Of a stretch of 64,000 bases of DNA, positions 38,848-48,679 are shown piece by piece (within the stretch, counting starts at the first letter, position 1; the number at the start of each line of letters is the position of its first letter). A program made the position numbers and the translations under genes. The notes beneath the pieces are model-generated. The model was not told where the DNA came from, did not search any database, and saw nothing but the letters and a program-made list of their open reading frames with translations. The stretch lies in the NCBI GenBank assembly GCA_019828565.1, contig JAHDYR010000003.1, forward strand, positions 310,001 through 374,000. The letters run 5' to 3'. This DNA is from Carpediemonas membranifera. Taxonomy: Eukaryota; Fornicata.

Positions 38848-40465
38848 GCGCGAGAGCCACCCCGTGCTCGTCGACTTCGAGACGGCCTCGAACATGGACG
38901 CCGTGAACATGACTGCGACCGGAGTCAACATCGGCACGCTCGCCTTCAGCGCGCCCGAAGAGATCGCCGCCCGCAAGGCCAGGAAGAAGCTGAAGCATCG
39001 CGAGCAGCAGGCCGCCGACGTCTACCACGCGGGCCTGACGATGCTCGGGGCCATGGCGCCGGACTACTTTGACTTCTGCCAGAGGCTGCTCAACTTGATC
39101 ACCAGCGATCTCGCATCCGCTTCGACCGACAACGACGACAGTCTCTGCATCGCCCTGCTGGACACCGTCACCGTCCCCGACGCCCTGTGCGACGTGCTCT
39201 CCGGCATGCTCGCCACCCACCCCGAGGCCCGCTGGTCCGTCCGCCTCGCCCTGGCCGACGGCCTCTTCACCGCCGCTGCCAACGAGCTGGACCCCGAGTT
39301 TGATCTCAACGCGGCGAACAATAGGTTCGCGAACGCCCACGCGTTCGTCGACGATATCGACCGCGCACGCCTGCAGATGTTCAACGAAGACCCGATCGAC
39401 ATTGCCCTCGCTGACGACATTTCAGCGAGCCTGGCCAGCATCGATGCGTGCGAAGAGGACCTGTTCGCCATCCCCGCGACACTCTCGGGCGACGACTCCG
39501 CGAAGGCCCTGCCCGACTTGGTTGTCGAGCTGCCGCGCGTGGCCGTCCGCCAGGCCGTCGGGGGCATGGAGTTCCCTGTGCCCATCTTCCGCGAGGGCAT
39601 GCTGGTCTTCACGCCAGACGCCCTCGACATGCCGCTCGACGACCTGCGCCCGGTCTTGCTGGGGCTCGGCCGCGTGCTGCAGCTAATGCTGCTCGACGGC
39701 ATCACCCTGTCCGCAGACATGGTCAGCGACGCCTGGCTCGTCGCACTCACGGGCGGCCGCGTCGACCTTGGAGCACTGATGCCCATCGTCCACCAGGCGC
39801 TGAAGACAACACTAGAAGATGCCACGACCGCGTGCCCTCACGAGGGATTCGCCGGTGACCTCAAGGCATACGGCGACGAGGTGAGACGACGCTTCCGCGA
39901 GCGCATGCAGATCGTCTGCAACGGCATGACCGCGAAGACGCGCTTCAGCACCAAGGTCCTCGCGCTGACGGCCGCCCAGCTGCGGGCCCTGCTCGTGCGC
40001 CCCAACCCGCTCACGATCAACGCCGTGCTCGACTCGCTACGCTTCCCTGATGGCAGCCAGGGTGTGCAGGACGCCGTCCGCGCCGTACTCGAGGACGACG
40101 AGATGCGCCGCCGCTTCGCCTTCCACGTGTTTGGCGGCCAGCTCCCCCAGCTTGGCTCCGTCGGCGTGACTCTCCACAGCCACCACACCGCGTGTACGCC
40201 GGCTGCGCGGGCGGCGCCCACCTCCCAAGTCTGGAGGACGCCGGCCAGATGTGTCAAGCGGTGCTCGACTCGGCCCCTGCCACAGCAGGCGCGGCCGCCG
40301 ACTTCTACGTCATCCCGCGGCGCCAACAATCATATTCGCGCGCCGAGATCAGGACGTTCGTCGAGCAGAACGAAATCCTGCAGACGTGCCAACTGGTCAC
40401 GCTTGGCGGAGGCGCCGCTGTGGACGTCCCCGTCATCCGCCGCTGCCCCACATGCGGCGAGCTGA
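37805..40465 (+). CDS. Protein kinase domain fused to a HECT-like region
   Basis: From ATG 37805. An alpha-helical region (coiled-coil around LEKANATLAEMNAVLA) precedes a kinase domain: VAIK lysine in YFAKTF near 38552, ERL hinge, HRDLKPENVML near 38818, DFE in place of DFG (LVDFETA), and APEE. It is probably active, Ser/Thr type. Downstream the sequence follows the HECT E3 fold: LGRVLQLMLLDGITLS, YGDEVRRRFRERM, LTAAQLRALLVRPNPL and EMRRRFAFHVFGGQLPQL. In this frame the HECT C-terminus is not reached; at about 40188 the match moves to another frame. Residues after that (from TPAARAAP) look like shifted reading. The Arg/Ala bias reflects high GC. Confidence 0.68.
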
Positions 40466-40860
40466 CCTCGCGCGAGGGCGACCTTGACAGCTGCAAGATG
40501 TCGTACTGTCAGTGCGGCCAGGACTTCTGCCACAAGTGCCTGCTCTGCGTAGCCAACCAGGAAGAGCACATGGCCCACTACGGCGGCCAGTGCGAGATGG
40601 CGCCGCGCCAGACAGTCGACCTGCCCGAGGGCTTTGCAAGGCAGCGTACTGTCACATGCCCTCACTGCCATCGCTTGGCAACGGTTAGCGCGAACCGGAG
40701 GCAGGTCACGTGCCGCGGGTGCAACCGCACTATTGACGCGAGATCTGGGCAAAGTAGTTATTCATCCCCAAGCAGGTCCACCTCAATGAGCTCCCTCCGC
40801 TCACTGCAGACCTCGTTTAGGTCGACTGACAGCCCGCGTCCTCCTCGTCAACCTGATTGA
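40192..40860 (+). CDS. HECT catalytic tail plus RING2/IBR-like zinc fingers (frameshifted from kinase segment)
   Basis: This frame begins at the point where the previous one loses the HECT match. YAGCAGGAHLPSLEDAGQM aligns with the HECT ending HTCFNTLCLPEYSSKEVL: the cysteine is seven residues before the LP proline in both, so it is the likely thioester cysteine. It is followed by two zinc-binding clusters. RRCPTCGELTSREGDLDSC with YCQCGQDFCHKCLLC resembles the IBR/RING2 of RBR ligases, and TCPHCHRLATVSANRRQVTC forms a second CxxC pair. The tail is Ser/Arg-rich. There is no ATG at 40192 (GTG), which supports continuity with the upstream gene. It is either one gene with an indel or a decayed remnant. 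Confidence 0.6.
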   Translation: MYAGCAGGAHLPSLEDAGQMCQAVLDSAPATAGAAADFYVIPRRQQSYSRAEIRTFVEQNEILQTCQLVTLGGGAAVDVPVIRRCPTCGELTSREGDLDSCKMSYCQCGQDFCHKCLLCVANQEEHMAHYGGQCEMAPRQTVDLPEGFARQRTVTCPHCHRLATVSANRRQVTCRGCNRTIDARSGQSSYSSPSRSTSMSSLRSLQTSFRSTDSPRPPRQPD

Positions 40861-41021
40861 ACACGGACCAGGACCCTGCCTTGTCATGCTGGTCGATACG
40901 CCCTATGTGTGAGTCGGAACTAAAGGCAGGTGAGTATTAGTTCATTCATGCACGACTTGATGACTGTCCCGAAGCATTTACGTGAACATAAATGCTCACG
41001 AACATTTGAGGGAAGGCGCGG

Positions 41022-41847
41022 ATGCCATTGAACGCAGATAGGATAGCCATTGAGGCGCTAGAGAACGCTATTGTGAGCACAATATCGGATCCAGTGAAGA
41101 ACGCGCTCGGAATACGCGAGGCGACGATAGACGGGCTATGCGATGCTGCAGCGGCCATAGCAGAGCGCTACTGTGCCCAGGTTGAACGGACTGGAAATCG
41201 TCTGCTCTTTAACGTTCGTTCCTCCTCCCTTCCTCACCCAGCAGCCGCCCGTTGTGGGCATTATCGGCTTTGGTGAGCTCGGCCACGCCATATTCCAGTG
41301 CTTGCGGCCCCTCGGCAAGTTCCGCTTCCTCATCTCCACGCGCACAGTTACACCCGCGATCAAGACGCTCGGCAAGTCCGATGACGTGCGGATCTGTGCC
41401 GACAACGACCTCGTCGTCCTCGGAGCCCGCCTTGTTTTCGTATGCACGCCTCGAGTGCAGCTCCTGGACGTCTACCCGGCAGTGGGCACGAGGCTCCGTG
41501 AATTGCGAGACAGGTTCCTGGTCGAGCAGGGCATTACTCTCATGCCTTTGGTGGAGCTCACAGAATTCTCTCCCGCAGACTGCGCCAGCATCGCCTTTCT
41601 ACCCCCGCCTCCCATCTTATACGCTGCAGCGGCAGTGCCAAGGACCAGGGTCGACAAACTCCTCGGCGTGGAGGATGACACCGGCCTAGCCCAACTCACA
41701 CCGCACACGCCCAGCGACGTGTTTGACGGGTATATGCGAGAGACGGTGACCACTATGTGGGCTGCGGCAGCCATGGATGTGTGCGACGACGACCTTGGTG
41801 CAGTTGATGTCCTCGACGGGCTTTGCATTCATTACATCGGGAAGTGA
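41022..41847 (+). CDS. NAD(P)-binding oxidoreductase, NOXRED1/pyrroline-5-carboxylate-reductase-like (two exons)
   Basis: Two exons, 41022-41213 and 41242-41847, join in frame around a 28-nt intron, giving about 265 residues. Exon 1 is helical (DRIAIEALENAIVST). Exon 2 begins with QPPVVGIIGFGELGHAIFQC, a Rossmann GxGxxG loop directly after the splice junction. Next come FLISTRTVTPAIKTLG and ADNDLVVLGARLVFVCTPR, as in P5CR-like proteins; animal NOXRED1 has the same layout. The full P5CR catalytic C-terminal dimerisation domain is not evident, so substrate and activity are unknown. The first ATG (41022) follows an A/T-rich GAACATTT motif. An alternative splice from the GTTGAA donor at 41181 is also in frame, but less like the other donors. 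Confidence 0.72.
41214..41241 (+). other. 28-nt spliceosomal intron
   Basis: Donor GTTCGT, acceptor context CCTCACCCAG, phase 0. Removal joins exon 1 to the Rossmann exon in frame. Confidence 0.75.
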
Positions 41848-42404
41848 AGGAGGCTGGAGGTCGAGGAGGAGGCCGGTGGTTGTTGGAACTGCTGGCCTAC
41901 GCCTCTGGGTAGACCAGTACCCCTTTTATTTCTTGCATGTGCCACCAACCAGTGATGATCGATGGTATTATCGAGCAATGCTCCTCCGCTATGACAGTAG
42001 CAATAGCGTGAGCTTAACACTTGAAACACTCATTACAATCCACCAACGCAGACATTGACGGCTTCTGTCATCATCGCGGGTACACACTCCATGTTTATCA
42101 TGCAGACCATAAACTCTCTCTCTCCCTATGTAGGGGACGCCGGTGGCCTCTCTATGCTCTTGGGATCGCCCCTGAGGGATGGCCGGCTGCGGCCGGCCGA
42201 TTTTCTTCTGTACAATAAACTCCGTACATAAAGCCTTGGCACGAGGTGATACCCGAGGTAAATGTTCATAAACATGGGTCCGGGCAGTTTGGACTATTCA
42301 GGACAAACTGTGTCGAGTGTTGTTTTTATGTCTGTTTCGGGTTTGTTAAGATTGCTTGTATGCATAAATTTGGCCCAAAAGTTGACTCTATCATTTACAA
42401 CTGA
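41848..42404. other. Intergenic region
   Basis: 557 bp without a recognisable gene. It holds an AATAAA at about 42216, a G/C-rich stem (GGCCGGCTGCGGCCGGCC) near 42180, and the TAAATGTTCATAAACATG motif at 42259. It ends at the sharp left edge of the 1.68-kb direct repeat. Confidence 0.5.
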
Positions 42405-42429
42405 TGACAAGGGCAGACGGGAGGCAGGG

Positions 42430-43877
42430 CTACCTAATGCCCAGACGGCCAATGACAGCGGGATTCCACGAAATAGCGTCAGACAGCAGGGGCGGGGCCG
42501 ACTGTTGCTGCGATTGTGCCAGCTCGACTGGGCGAACGGCGTGGCTCGCACCGCCAACAGTCTTCTCCAGCGCAGACCTCATCTCTGACAGCATCCTGCG
42601 AAGCATGGCATCCTGGACCGCAAGCTGTGTGTTCTCCTCTTCCCAAACGGCTGTCTCGTGCCTGCACTTATCCTGCCGCTCTTTGTAGTTGGACCGCTTC
42701 TTGCTCTTTGATGGCTTGACATATCGCTCGATGAGGGGTGGCATCTCCCAACGGTTGACGCCATACAGCCCCAGGACGGCGATGAAAGCCTCGGCCTGAC
42801 CCCGAAGAGCCCTGTTCGCGACGTGGGTCCTCAGGTTGTGCTCGCGCCTCAGATCCTTCTCGCCGTTAAGCGGGCCGGTCACGACGGTTTCATCCACGAT
42901 TCCTGGGGCGAAGAGCTTGTTCGTGCGCTTGGCAGGGCTGGGTGTCCTGTCGAAACTACGCCAGATATTCTCCCGCAGCATGTGGACGTTCTCGTTGATG
43001 ATTTCGATATCAGCCTCAATCCGACCGATCTGGTCCTTCAGCAGACAAAGCTTCACCTTTCTCTTCTTGTTCCCATGATTGGGGTCAGGTGGCGCCGGGA
43101 TCTCTCTGCCGCTGATGACCTCGAAGTCCAGCGGATAATCGAAATCACTCGTGGGGTTGACCTGAGTCAACCCGACAGTGTAATCGTGCGTACTCAGGGT
43201 CTGTTCGATTCGCTGGTAGGCCTCCTGCGTGCCCTTCGCGGCCTCTCTGACCAGCATGGCGGTTCCTTTGTAGTCCAGAAGCGTCTTGACCGCCTTGGGC
43301 TTGGTTCTCGTGAGCTCTTCGCACGTGGCAGCTGGGATGGCGTTGTTGTTGTTTTGCACCTGGGTGATGTTTGGCGCGTGGGTGACCTCGGGCGGGGCCA
43401 CGTGTTGGCTGTTGGGGGCGAGACTACCTGAGGAGCGGCGGTGCCTTGGCGAGCCTGCTCGGCTGGAACTGAGTGTGGGACAGTCACCGGCGTTAGGTCT
43501 GGGAACAAGGTGCCGTCAAAGCCTGATGGACTGTGAAAGTCGGTGTTCAAGGAAGCGAGCGTGTCAGTGAAGTCGAACTGCTTCGTGGCATCGCGCAGAC
43601 CCGCCTCGCCAGCTTGACTTGACGGAAGGGGCGGTGCAAAGCTGTATGCGCTTGTGGTGATGGCTGATGCTTCATGGGCGAAAGTTGCGTTGGAGTCGGT
43701 GGGTTCGAGAGGAAGAGACAGTGGGTATGAAGCGAATTCACGAGGAAGGAATGTATCACTGCTGCTATTGGTGGAATTCAAGCTGCTTTGTTCCACGGAG
43801 GGGTATGCTTCAGCATTATAGCTTTGCAGAGCGAGATCCAGTCCTATGTACTGGTTAAAAGCGTAGAAAGAGTTCAT
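42430..43877 (-). pseudogene. Copy 1 of the orphan 482-residue protein, broken by one base
   Basis: The same gene as at 59969-61417. Starting at ATG 43877 the frame is intact to about 43426, where the coding strand has five C in a run that has six in the other copy. The reading frame moves from VVSPP into a Pro/Arg/Thr-rich nonsense stretch and stops at 43194. The rest of the protein (from APPEVTHAPNITQ) stays open in the other frame to 42430. A basecalling error in the homopolymer is possible; if real, this copy is inactive downstream of residue 150. What the protein does is unknown. Confidence 0.7.
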
Positions 43878-43944
43878 TTCGCGTTTCAAGGAGCAATGAG
43901 GTTGTTTCAACCTACTGGTGGTGTTTTGAAAGCCATCAACTACA

Positions 43945-43985
43945 ACGTGACGATTTGGTCATCGTGACCAATTACAACGTGACGC
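43945..43985. promoter_or_regulatory. Palindrome between direct repeats upstream of the duplicated gene
   Basis: TTTGGTCATCGTGACCAA around 43954-43971 has seven-base arms (TTGGTCA/TGACCAA) and is flanked on both sides by ACAACGTGACG. It lies 75-100 bp upstream of the gene's ATG in copy 1 and the same structure is kept in copy 2 near 61494-61511. A dimeric factor binding site is possible. Confidence 0.35.
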
Positions 43986-44298
43986 TCTTGAACTGTCGAC
44001 GTCGTAAACTGCTCGCGAGATTCTCCGAGATACGATGTCCAGGAGGCATGTATAACATGAGAATGGCGATCAGTGATGGGATAGCTTCATGCTACTTGAG
44101 AAAACATAAGGCTGTTCACTCTCTTGAGTCGTGGTAGTCGGTTGGCAGAGAGCATGGGGGTGATCCTCGAAGTAACGTGAGCTTCATGTGTTTACCCGTA
44201 ACTTTATGCGTTTATATACATACCGGGGTCCATGAATGTATACGGCAGACTGATGTAACCACCAGACACCACAGAAACACAATTTACAGGAACTCACC

Positions 44299-45183
44299 TT
44301 AGTAGTAGTCGTAGTTACCATCCCTGCATTGGGGCGGGGGAGGGGCCTGGTTGACAACGTACGGGTTATACTGTGGCTGGCTGTACATCTGACCGTACAT
44401 CTGGGACTGGGCAGGCTGGCCATAGCTCTGGTCCGGATAACCCTGCTGCTGGTGCGGGTAGGCCTGCTGCTGGGGCGGGTAGGCCTGCTGCTGGGGCGGG
44501 TAGGCCTGCTGCTGGGGCGGCTGGGGGACAGCCGCCTGGTTGAAGGCCGGTGCGTTGACGGCAGCGTAGGGCTGGTTCATTGCGCCGAATGAGACGGCCT
44601 GCTTGCGCTTATGGCTGCGGTTCTGGCTGAGCGAGATACAGAACATGAATGCGCTGATGATAATGACCACCTTGACGAAGATGACACAGAAGCAGATGCA
44701 CGGGGAGCACATGAAGCAGAGGAAGAAGAAGAAGAATATGATGAGGATGACCCACTGTATCGGCTCACCGATGCTGATCTTCGTGTCTGTGCAGCCGAAC
44801 GCGCCGTTGGTGCCGACACCAACGCAAATGTACTTCTCGTCGCCCGTGTATTGAACAAAGTTGAAGTTGATGGTGTCCGAAGGAAGATCGGGGTAGCTGG
44901 TGTCGGCCAATGATGTCACTCTTTCCTTGTCACTGTCATACAAGCCGTTTTGCTGGTCCGTGAGGTAGAAAGTGACCGCGTCAGTGGCCATGCCAGGATT
45001 CCAGCAGTCGGGGACGACGTTGTAGGTTACAGTGATGTTGTCTTGCGAGTCAAAGGCAGTGGCGTTCACAGTGATGCCTAGAGTAAGTAGAAGAGGTCAC
45101 AACACACCATAAGTCAAGCAATCGGTGGCATAGACAACGCTAATTAGAAGTAGAAGAATAGCAGAGAGGATATGCGCGTTCAT
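44299..45183 (-). CDS. Small secretory-pathway type I membrane protein with Gln/Pro/Tyr-rich tail (two exons)
   Basis: Exons 45183-45108 and 45077-44299 join in frame (284 residues). A clean signal peptide (MNAHILSAILLLLISVVYA) starts at ATG 45183. A short extracellular region with several cysteines follows, then a strongly hydrophobic segment WVILIIFFFFFLCFMC with CICFCVIFVKVVIIISAF, giving one or two membrane spans. The cytosolic tail carries four QQQAYP repeats and ends CRDGNYDYY. Tails of this QAYPPQ kind occur in Shisa-like and other scramblase-type proteins and may bind WW or SH3 domains; this is composition only. Family not recognised. Confidence 0.7.
45078..45107 (-). other. 30-nt spliceosomal intron
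   Basis: On the minus strand: donor GTGTGT, acceptor context CTTACTCTAG, phase 1. It separates the signal-peptide exon from the main exon; joined, the frame reads CLTYG then ITVNATAFDS. Confidence 0.8.
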
Positions 45184-45540
45184 TGCAGTGTGTCTTTGTC
45201 TTATAGAGGCGGACAGCTTTGTGGTAATGGCGAAGTGTCAAATCTGACAATACCTGAAATACCCGAAGTGTGACAGGCATGCAGGAGTGGTTTATGGTGG
45301 ACACTGCCGAAGGGGTCGCAGCCAGCGGGAAGCTTGTTGTCAGGAAGGGTCAGTTCAGTGGGAGGTTAACCCCGGGGGGCAGGGTTCAAGGCCCGCTCTC
45401 TTTTCTGCTGGATGGCAAAGGAACCCTACCAGATAACAAGGGCTTAGGAGGTGTTCACGTCCTTGAACTATTCAGCATCCCACGAGACACCGTGCCAAGT
45501 CATTTACTGGACCAGCCATGATCGATCCCACATGCCAATC
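45184..45540. other. Intergenic region
   Basis: 357 bp between two minus-strand genes. One 83-codon plus-strand frame (45270-45521) lacks an ATG and any motif; I do not call it a gene. No repeat or RNA seen. Confidence 0.45.
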
Positions 45541-47025
45541 TCATTCTCTCAGTCGCCAAATCATAGAATCATCTGTACACACGAGAAGGTCACCACATGG
45601 AAGCCGGGAGACATGCCGGACAAGCTTTGACTCTGGCAATGTAAATACCGTAACAGGTCGGACAAATGCCGGAGACTCAGCGCGCCACTCCGACCGTTGT
45701 GACAGATCATACACAAGAATCTGACCCACGCTGTTCCCGATATACAGCCGATCGCCCTCGACTACCGGGGTGAAGCACTGGAGCGGTGAGATCTGATTCG
45801 ACCACACCAACTTGTCGAGCTCTTCAAATTTGACACAATCAAACTCCACACCCTGCTTAACTCTGCCCGAGTCGTCGAATGACCGGGCGCGCCACTCGGC
45901 CACGTCCTTCTCGACCTGGGCAGTTATCTCCTTGTCTGCCTGCTTGGGCACCATCGGAGGGTATCCAGCAGGTTCTAGCATCGCGATGTGCTCAGGCTTT
46001 GGGTCTTCTCCGTCACCGCCATCATCCTTGAATGGGAAGCTGACTACCCACAACCCCGCCGCAGCCGAGCGGTAGAGCGCGGTCCTGTCGTCGATAAAGT
46101 GGAAGAAGTCAAAGTCCTCGTAACCATGGAGTTCGCCGGCTTCCGGTGCTGACTGGTTTGTGTCGTCGCCATCGCCCTTCCACTCCGGCTCTTCTTCCAT
46201 TCTTCCGGCAAACTCGAGGTCAGGCTCGAGTGTGACCGGAATGTGACCTCTCGCGCCTCTTGACAAAAGCAAGTCGAGGTTAAAAGTCTGGAATGGTCCA
46301 GCTACAGTCAAACCTGTGTCGTTCCCGACCCACGCAAGCAAGGGCGCGGCCGGGTCATCAACAAGCCAATGTGCCCACAGAGGCTCGCGGTGAGAGACCC
46401 AGTAGCAGCCGTTGACTGTGTTTGTCGTGTCTATCGTGGCCAGGGGCTCCATGGTGTCCAGGTTCCAGAGTACGAGGTCAATGAGTGTGGTTAGGACGGC
46501 GACTATGTGTTCGTAGCCGGACTTGGGACACGGTGCAATCACATTGGCCGCCCCAACAGTGAACTTGGCGTCCTTATCGCCCTTGGCGTTCTCTATCACC
46601 GCGCCTTCTGGAGTTGTCTTGGGATGAATGAGGGATCCGGCGTACTCGAGTCCGTGTGTTGGTGTTATGGCGAATGTAAGCACAGGACTGAACCCCGTGC
46701 CTACGAGGAGGAGTACCTCGCCGTCTGGAAGTACAGTGAAGGCGAGAGAGGTGACGGCGAGGACCCGCTCGCCGATGCCGTGATCAGTGCCGATGAGACC
46801 TGGCGCCATTGAGTCCTTAGTTTCTACAATGAGTTCGCGTACATCGTAGGTTGCCACAGACGGGTTTTCATCGCCGTTGGAGTAATCTAATAGCGCCAAC
46901 TGAGTGTCGCGGGCCATTGCGACAAGATCACGGCCTTTTGGGTGAACAGCGAGGATGCAGATGGATCCTGTATGTCTATAATCTTCAAAAAAAGACCGTG
47001 ATACACACCGAAGGGCTTCTTTCAT
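45541..47025 (-). CDS. Beta-propeller (WD40-like) protein of unknown function
   Basis: A 494-residue protein from ATG 47025. Several degenerate WD-like blades are visible: GSICILAVHPKGRDLVAMA with LALLDYSNGD, HIVAVLTTLIDLVLWNLDT, and the C-terminal DRLYIGNSVGQILVYDLSQ. A central acidic, low-complexity insertion (GDGDDTNQSAPEAG) interrupts the fold. No signal peptide or membrane segment. I cannot name a family; a scaffold role would be typical for such proteins. It is divergent from the coiled-coil gene starting 140 bp away, so the two share a short promoter region. Confidence 0.65.
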   Translation of the reverse strand: MKEALRCVSRSFFEDYRHTGSICILAVHPKGRDLVAMARDTQLALLDYSNGDENPSVATYDVRELIVETKDSMAPGLIGTDHGIGERVLAVTSLAFTVLPDGEVLLLVGTGFSPVLTFAITPTHGLEYAGSLIHPKTTPEGAVIENAKGDKDAKFTVGAANVIAPCPKSGYEHIVAVLTTLIDLVLWNLDTMEPLATIDTTNTVNGCYWVSHREPLWAHWLVDDPAAPLLAWVGNDTGLTVAGPFQTFNLDLLLSRGARGHIPVTLEPDLEFAGRMEEEPEWKGDGDDTNQSAPEAGELHGYEDFDFFHFIDDRTALYRSAAAGLWVVSFPFKDDGGDGEDPKPEHIAMLEPAGYPPMVPKQADKEITAQVEKDVAEWRARSFDDSGRVKQGVEFDCVKFEELDKLVWSNQISPLQCFTPVVEGDRLYIGNSVGQILVYDLSQRSEWRAESPAFVRPVTVFTLPESKLVRHVSRLPCGDLLVCTDDSMIWRLRE

Positions 47026-47165
47026 CAATTCTATGCCCAGCCTTGACGAATTGTCGGAAAAAGTAACTTGCGGTCAGCAAGCGCCGAATCCGCCAGAGGT
47101 CAGCTCTGATTTGTCTGGCGAGCTGTTAATGGCATTTGCAAGGCCGTGTTGTGTCTGCGCAGTTT

Positions 47166-48392
47166 ATGCCAAAAATCGTGAGCGCCGCCATGTCTGCTAA
47201 TGCAACCCCAGAAGCGAATTTTGATAGCAGCTCACAAGAAATGGAGACACCAATGACAATTGGCCCCTGGAATTCTGTTAGTTCGCCTCGTGGAAGCTTC
47301 TCTCAGCAGCTAGCCTCCAAAAAGGCATCAGTTGCGAGAAAGCACGTTGCCCTTGCAGACCTAATCGCAGGTTCTAACCCCGTGAACTCTCCAGCCCGCC
47401 CATCAATGCCTCCACCACCGATCCCCTCCTCCCGCGGCCCTTCAAAGACGACGACCCCCACGTCCACCCGCAAGACCCAGCCTGTCGGCCCCACCCTCGC
47501 CACAGAGGCCCGTGCTTATGCTAGAAGCAGCAAGCTAGCCCCAACTCACCCTGCAGCCCCTAATATGACTGAGCTTCAGGAGGTCATATCCAGCTTGAGG
47601 GGGGCGCTCAATACCGCCAGACATGCTAGGGATGAGGCGTATTCCGAGCTAGCGGAGATCAAGGCAGCGTATGAGCGTCGAATCGAGGGAATGACCGCAG
47701 ACTTTTCGACTGAACGCGAGGCTGCTGCCAAGAAGATCAACGAGTTACAGGAGATGTGCGATAAGGCAGTGGAGCTCCACAAAGCTTCAGTCGAAGAGAA
47801 CGTAGCGCTCAAGAAGCTCCTCGACGACAAGAACCGCCAGCCAGTCTCCGAGAAAGTCTACGACGCACTCTCGGCCGCCCAGCTGAGATTCAGTAAGGCC
47901 CAAACAGCCTCTAATTCCATGAAAAGACAGGCACTTGCGGCTAACGACAACGTCCGGTCAGCCTCGACTGCAGTCCAGGCCCTTGGTCAGATGCTGCGGC
48001 CTCTTACTGGAACACCGCTGCTCAGTCAGGCCAAGAAGGACCTTGATTCATCGGTATCTGGTGCCCAAGACCAGTTGGCAAGAGCAGCGGCAGCGTTGAG
48101 TGTGTTGCTTGACACGTCGTTGCCGGAGAACGGAGATGCCGGACTCTATCTAAGTAAGAGCCCCGCCCGCTCAGTGGATATCGGATCGCCCAGTCCTGGA
48201 GACACTAGAGAGCAATCGCCCAGGCCACGCACGCCCCCAGCCCCCTTCCCCACAAACGCATCCCGTCTGGATATGCTCGGAACTCGGACCAGGGCTCGTG
48301 GGACTGGGTTGGGCAACGCGTTGAGTCAGCTGGAGAGGATCAGGGAGAGCAAACTAGCGTATGACAGTTCGATGAGCCCCCGTTTGCGGTAG
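47166..48392 (+). CDS. Coiled-coil protein with Pro/Ser-rich ends
   Basis: The protein has about 408 residues from ATG 47166; an ATG at 47190 (MSANATPE) is an alternative. The first 130 residues are disordered, Pro/Thr/Ser-rich and basic (PPPPIPSSRG, TTTPTSTRKT). Residues 140-290 are a long amphipathic helix with heptads (ELQEVISSLRGALNTARHAR, KKINELQEMCDKAVELH), probably a coiled coil. The C-terminus has SP and TP sites (SPSPGDTREQSPRPRTPPAP), typical of cytoskeletal or centrosomal phosphoproteins. Family not recognised. An internal antisense frame is a shadow. Confidence 0.65.
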   Translation: MPKIVSAAMSANATPEANFDSSSQEMETPMTIGPWNSVSSPRGSFSQQLASKKASVARKHVALADLIAGSNPVNSPARPSMPPPPIPSSRGPSKTTTPTSTRKTQPVGPTLATEARAYARSSKLAPTHPAAPNMTELQEVISSLRGALNTARHARDEAYSELAEIKAAYERRIEGMTADFSTEREAAAKKINELQEMCDKAVELHKASVEENVALKKLLDDKNRQPVSEKVYDALSAAQLRFSKAQTASNSMKRQALAANDNVRSASTAVQALGQMLRPLTGTPLLSQAKKDLDSSVSGAQDQLARAAAALSVLLDTSLPENGDAGLYLSKSPARSVDIGSPSPGDTREQSPRPRTPPAPFPTNASRLDMLGTRTRARGTGLGNALSQLERIRESKLAYDSSMSPRLR

Positions 48393-48679
48393 TGTTATTT
48401 GTAGTTATAGTACGTGTTTCAAGATTAAATATGGGCGAGCGGTGTGGGTGTTGGAAGGGGCTAAGGGCTGCTAGGTGCGCTCGGGGCTTCTTGTCGCTTT
48501 CCATGCAGTGTGCCTTCCTAAGTTGATCAGAGATTGTTGAACGCCACAGAGATGCAAGGGAAAGCGTATACAAACTGCTTACAGCGTGGTATTTACTCAT
48601 CAACCAGTCTAGAAAGCGCCAGCTACGGTTGAAGTCTGGTGAGGATTGATCTCAGGCGCCATGAAGGACCTGGCGTGAA

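Larger units (their letters stand above)
42405..44080 (+). repeat. First copy of a 1.68-kb direct repeat (C1)
   Basis: Nearly identical to 59944-61620, same orientation, 17.5 kb apart. The repeat starts 25 bp past the stop of the enclosed minus-strand gene and extends about 200 bp upstream of its ATG. One base of a G run (five instead of six, near 43426) and a few substitutions separate the copies. No terminal inverted repeats were seen. Confidence 0.93.

Noticed and set aside
37823-39340. 505-codon minus frame opposite the kinase segment
   Set aside because: Antisense shadow; the plus strand has kinase catalytic motifs in order.
40166-40179. 14-nt GT...AG segment that would join the kinase/HECT frame to the zinc-finger frame
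   Set aside because: Far shorter than any intron supported here and without the branch motif.
45270-45521. 83-codon plus-strand frame between two minus-strand genes
   Set aside because: Starts at GTG, no ATG, no motif or conservation evidence.
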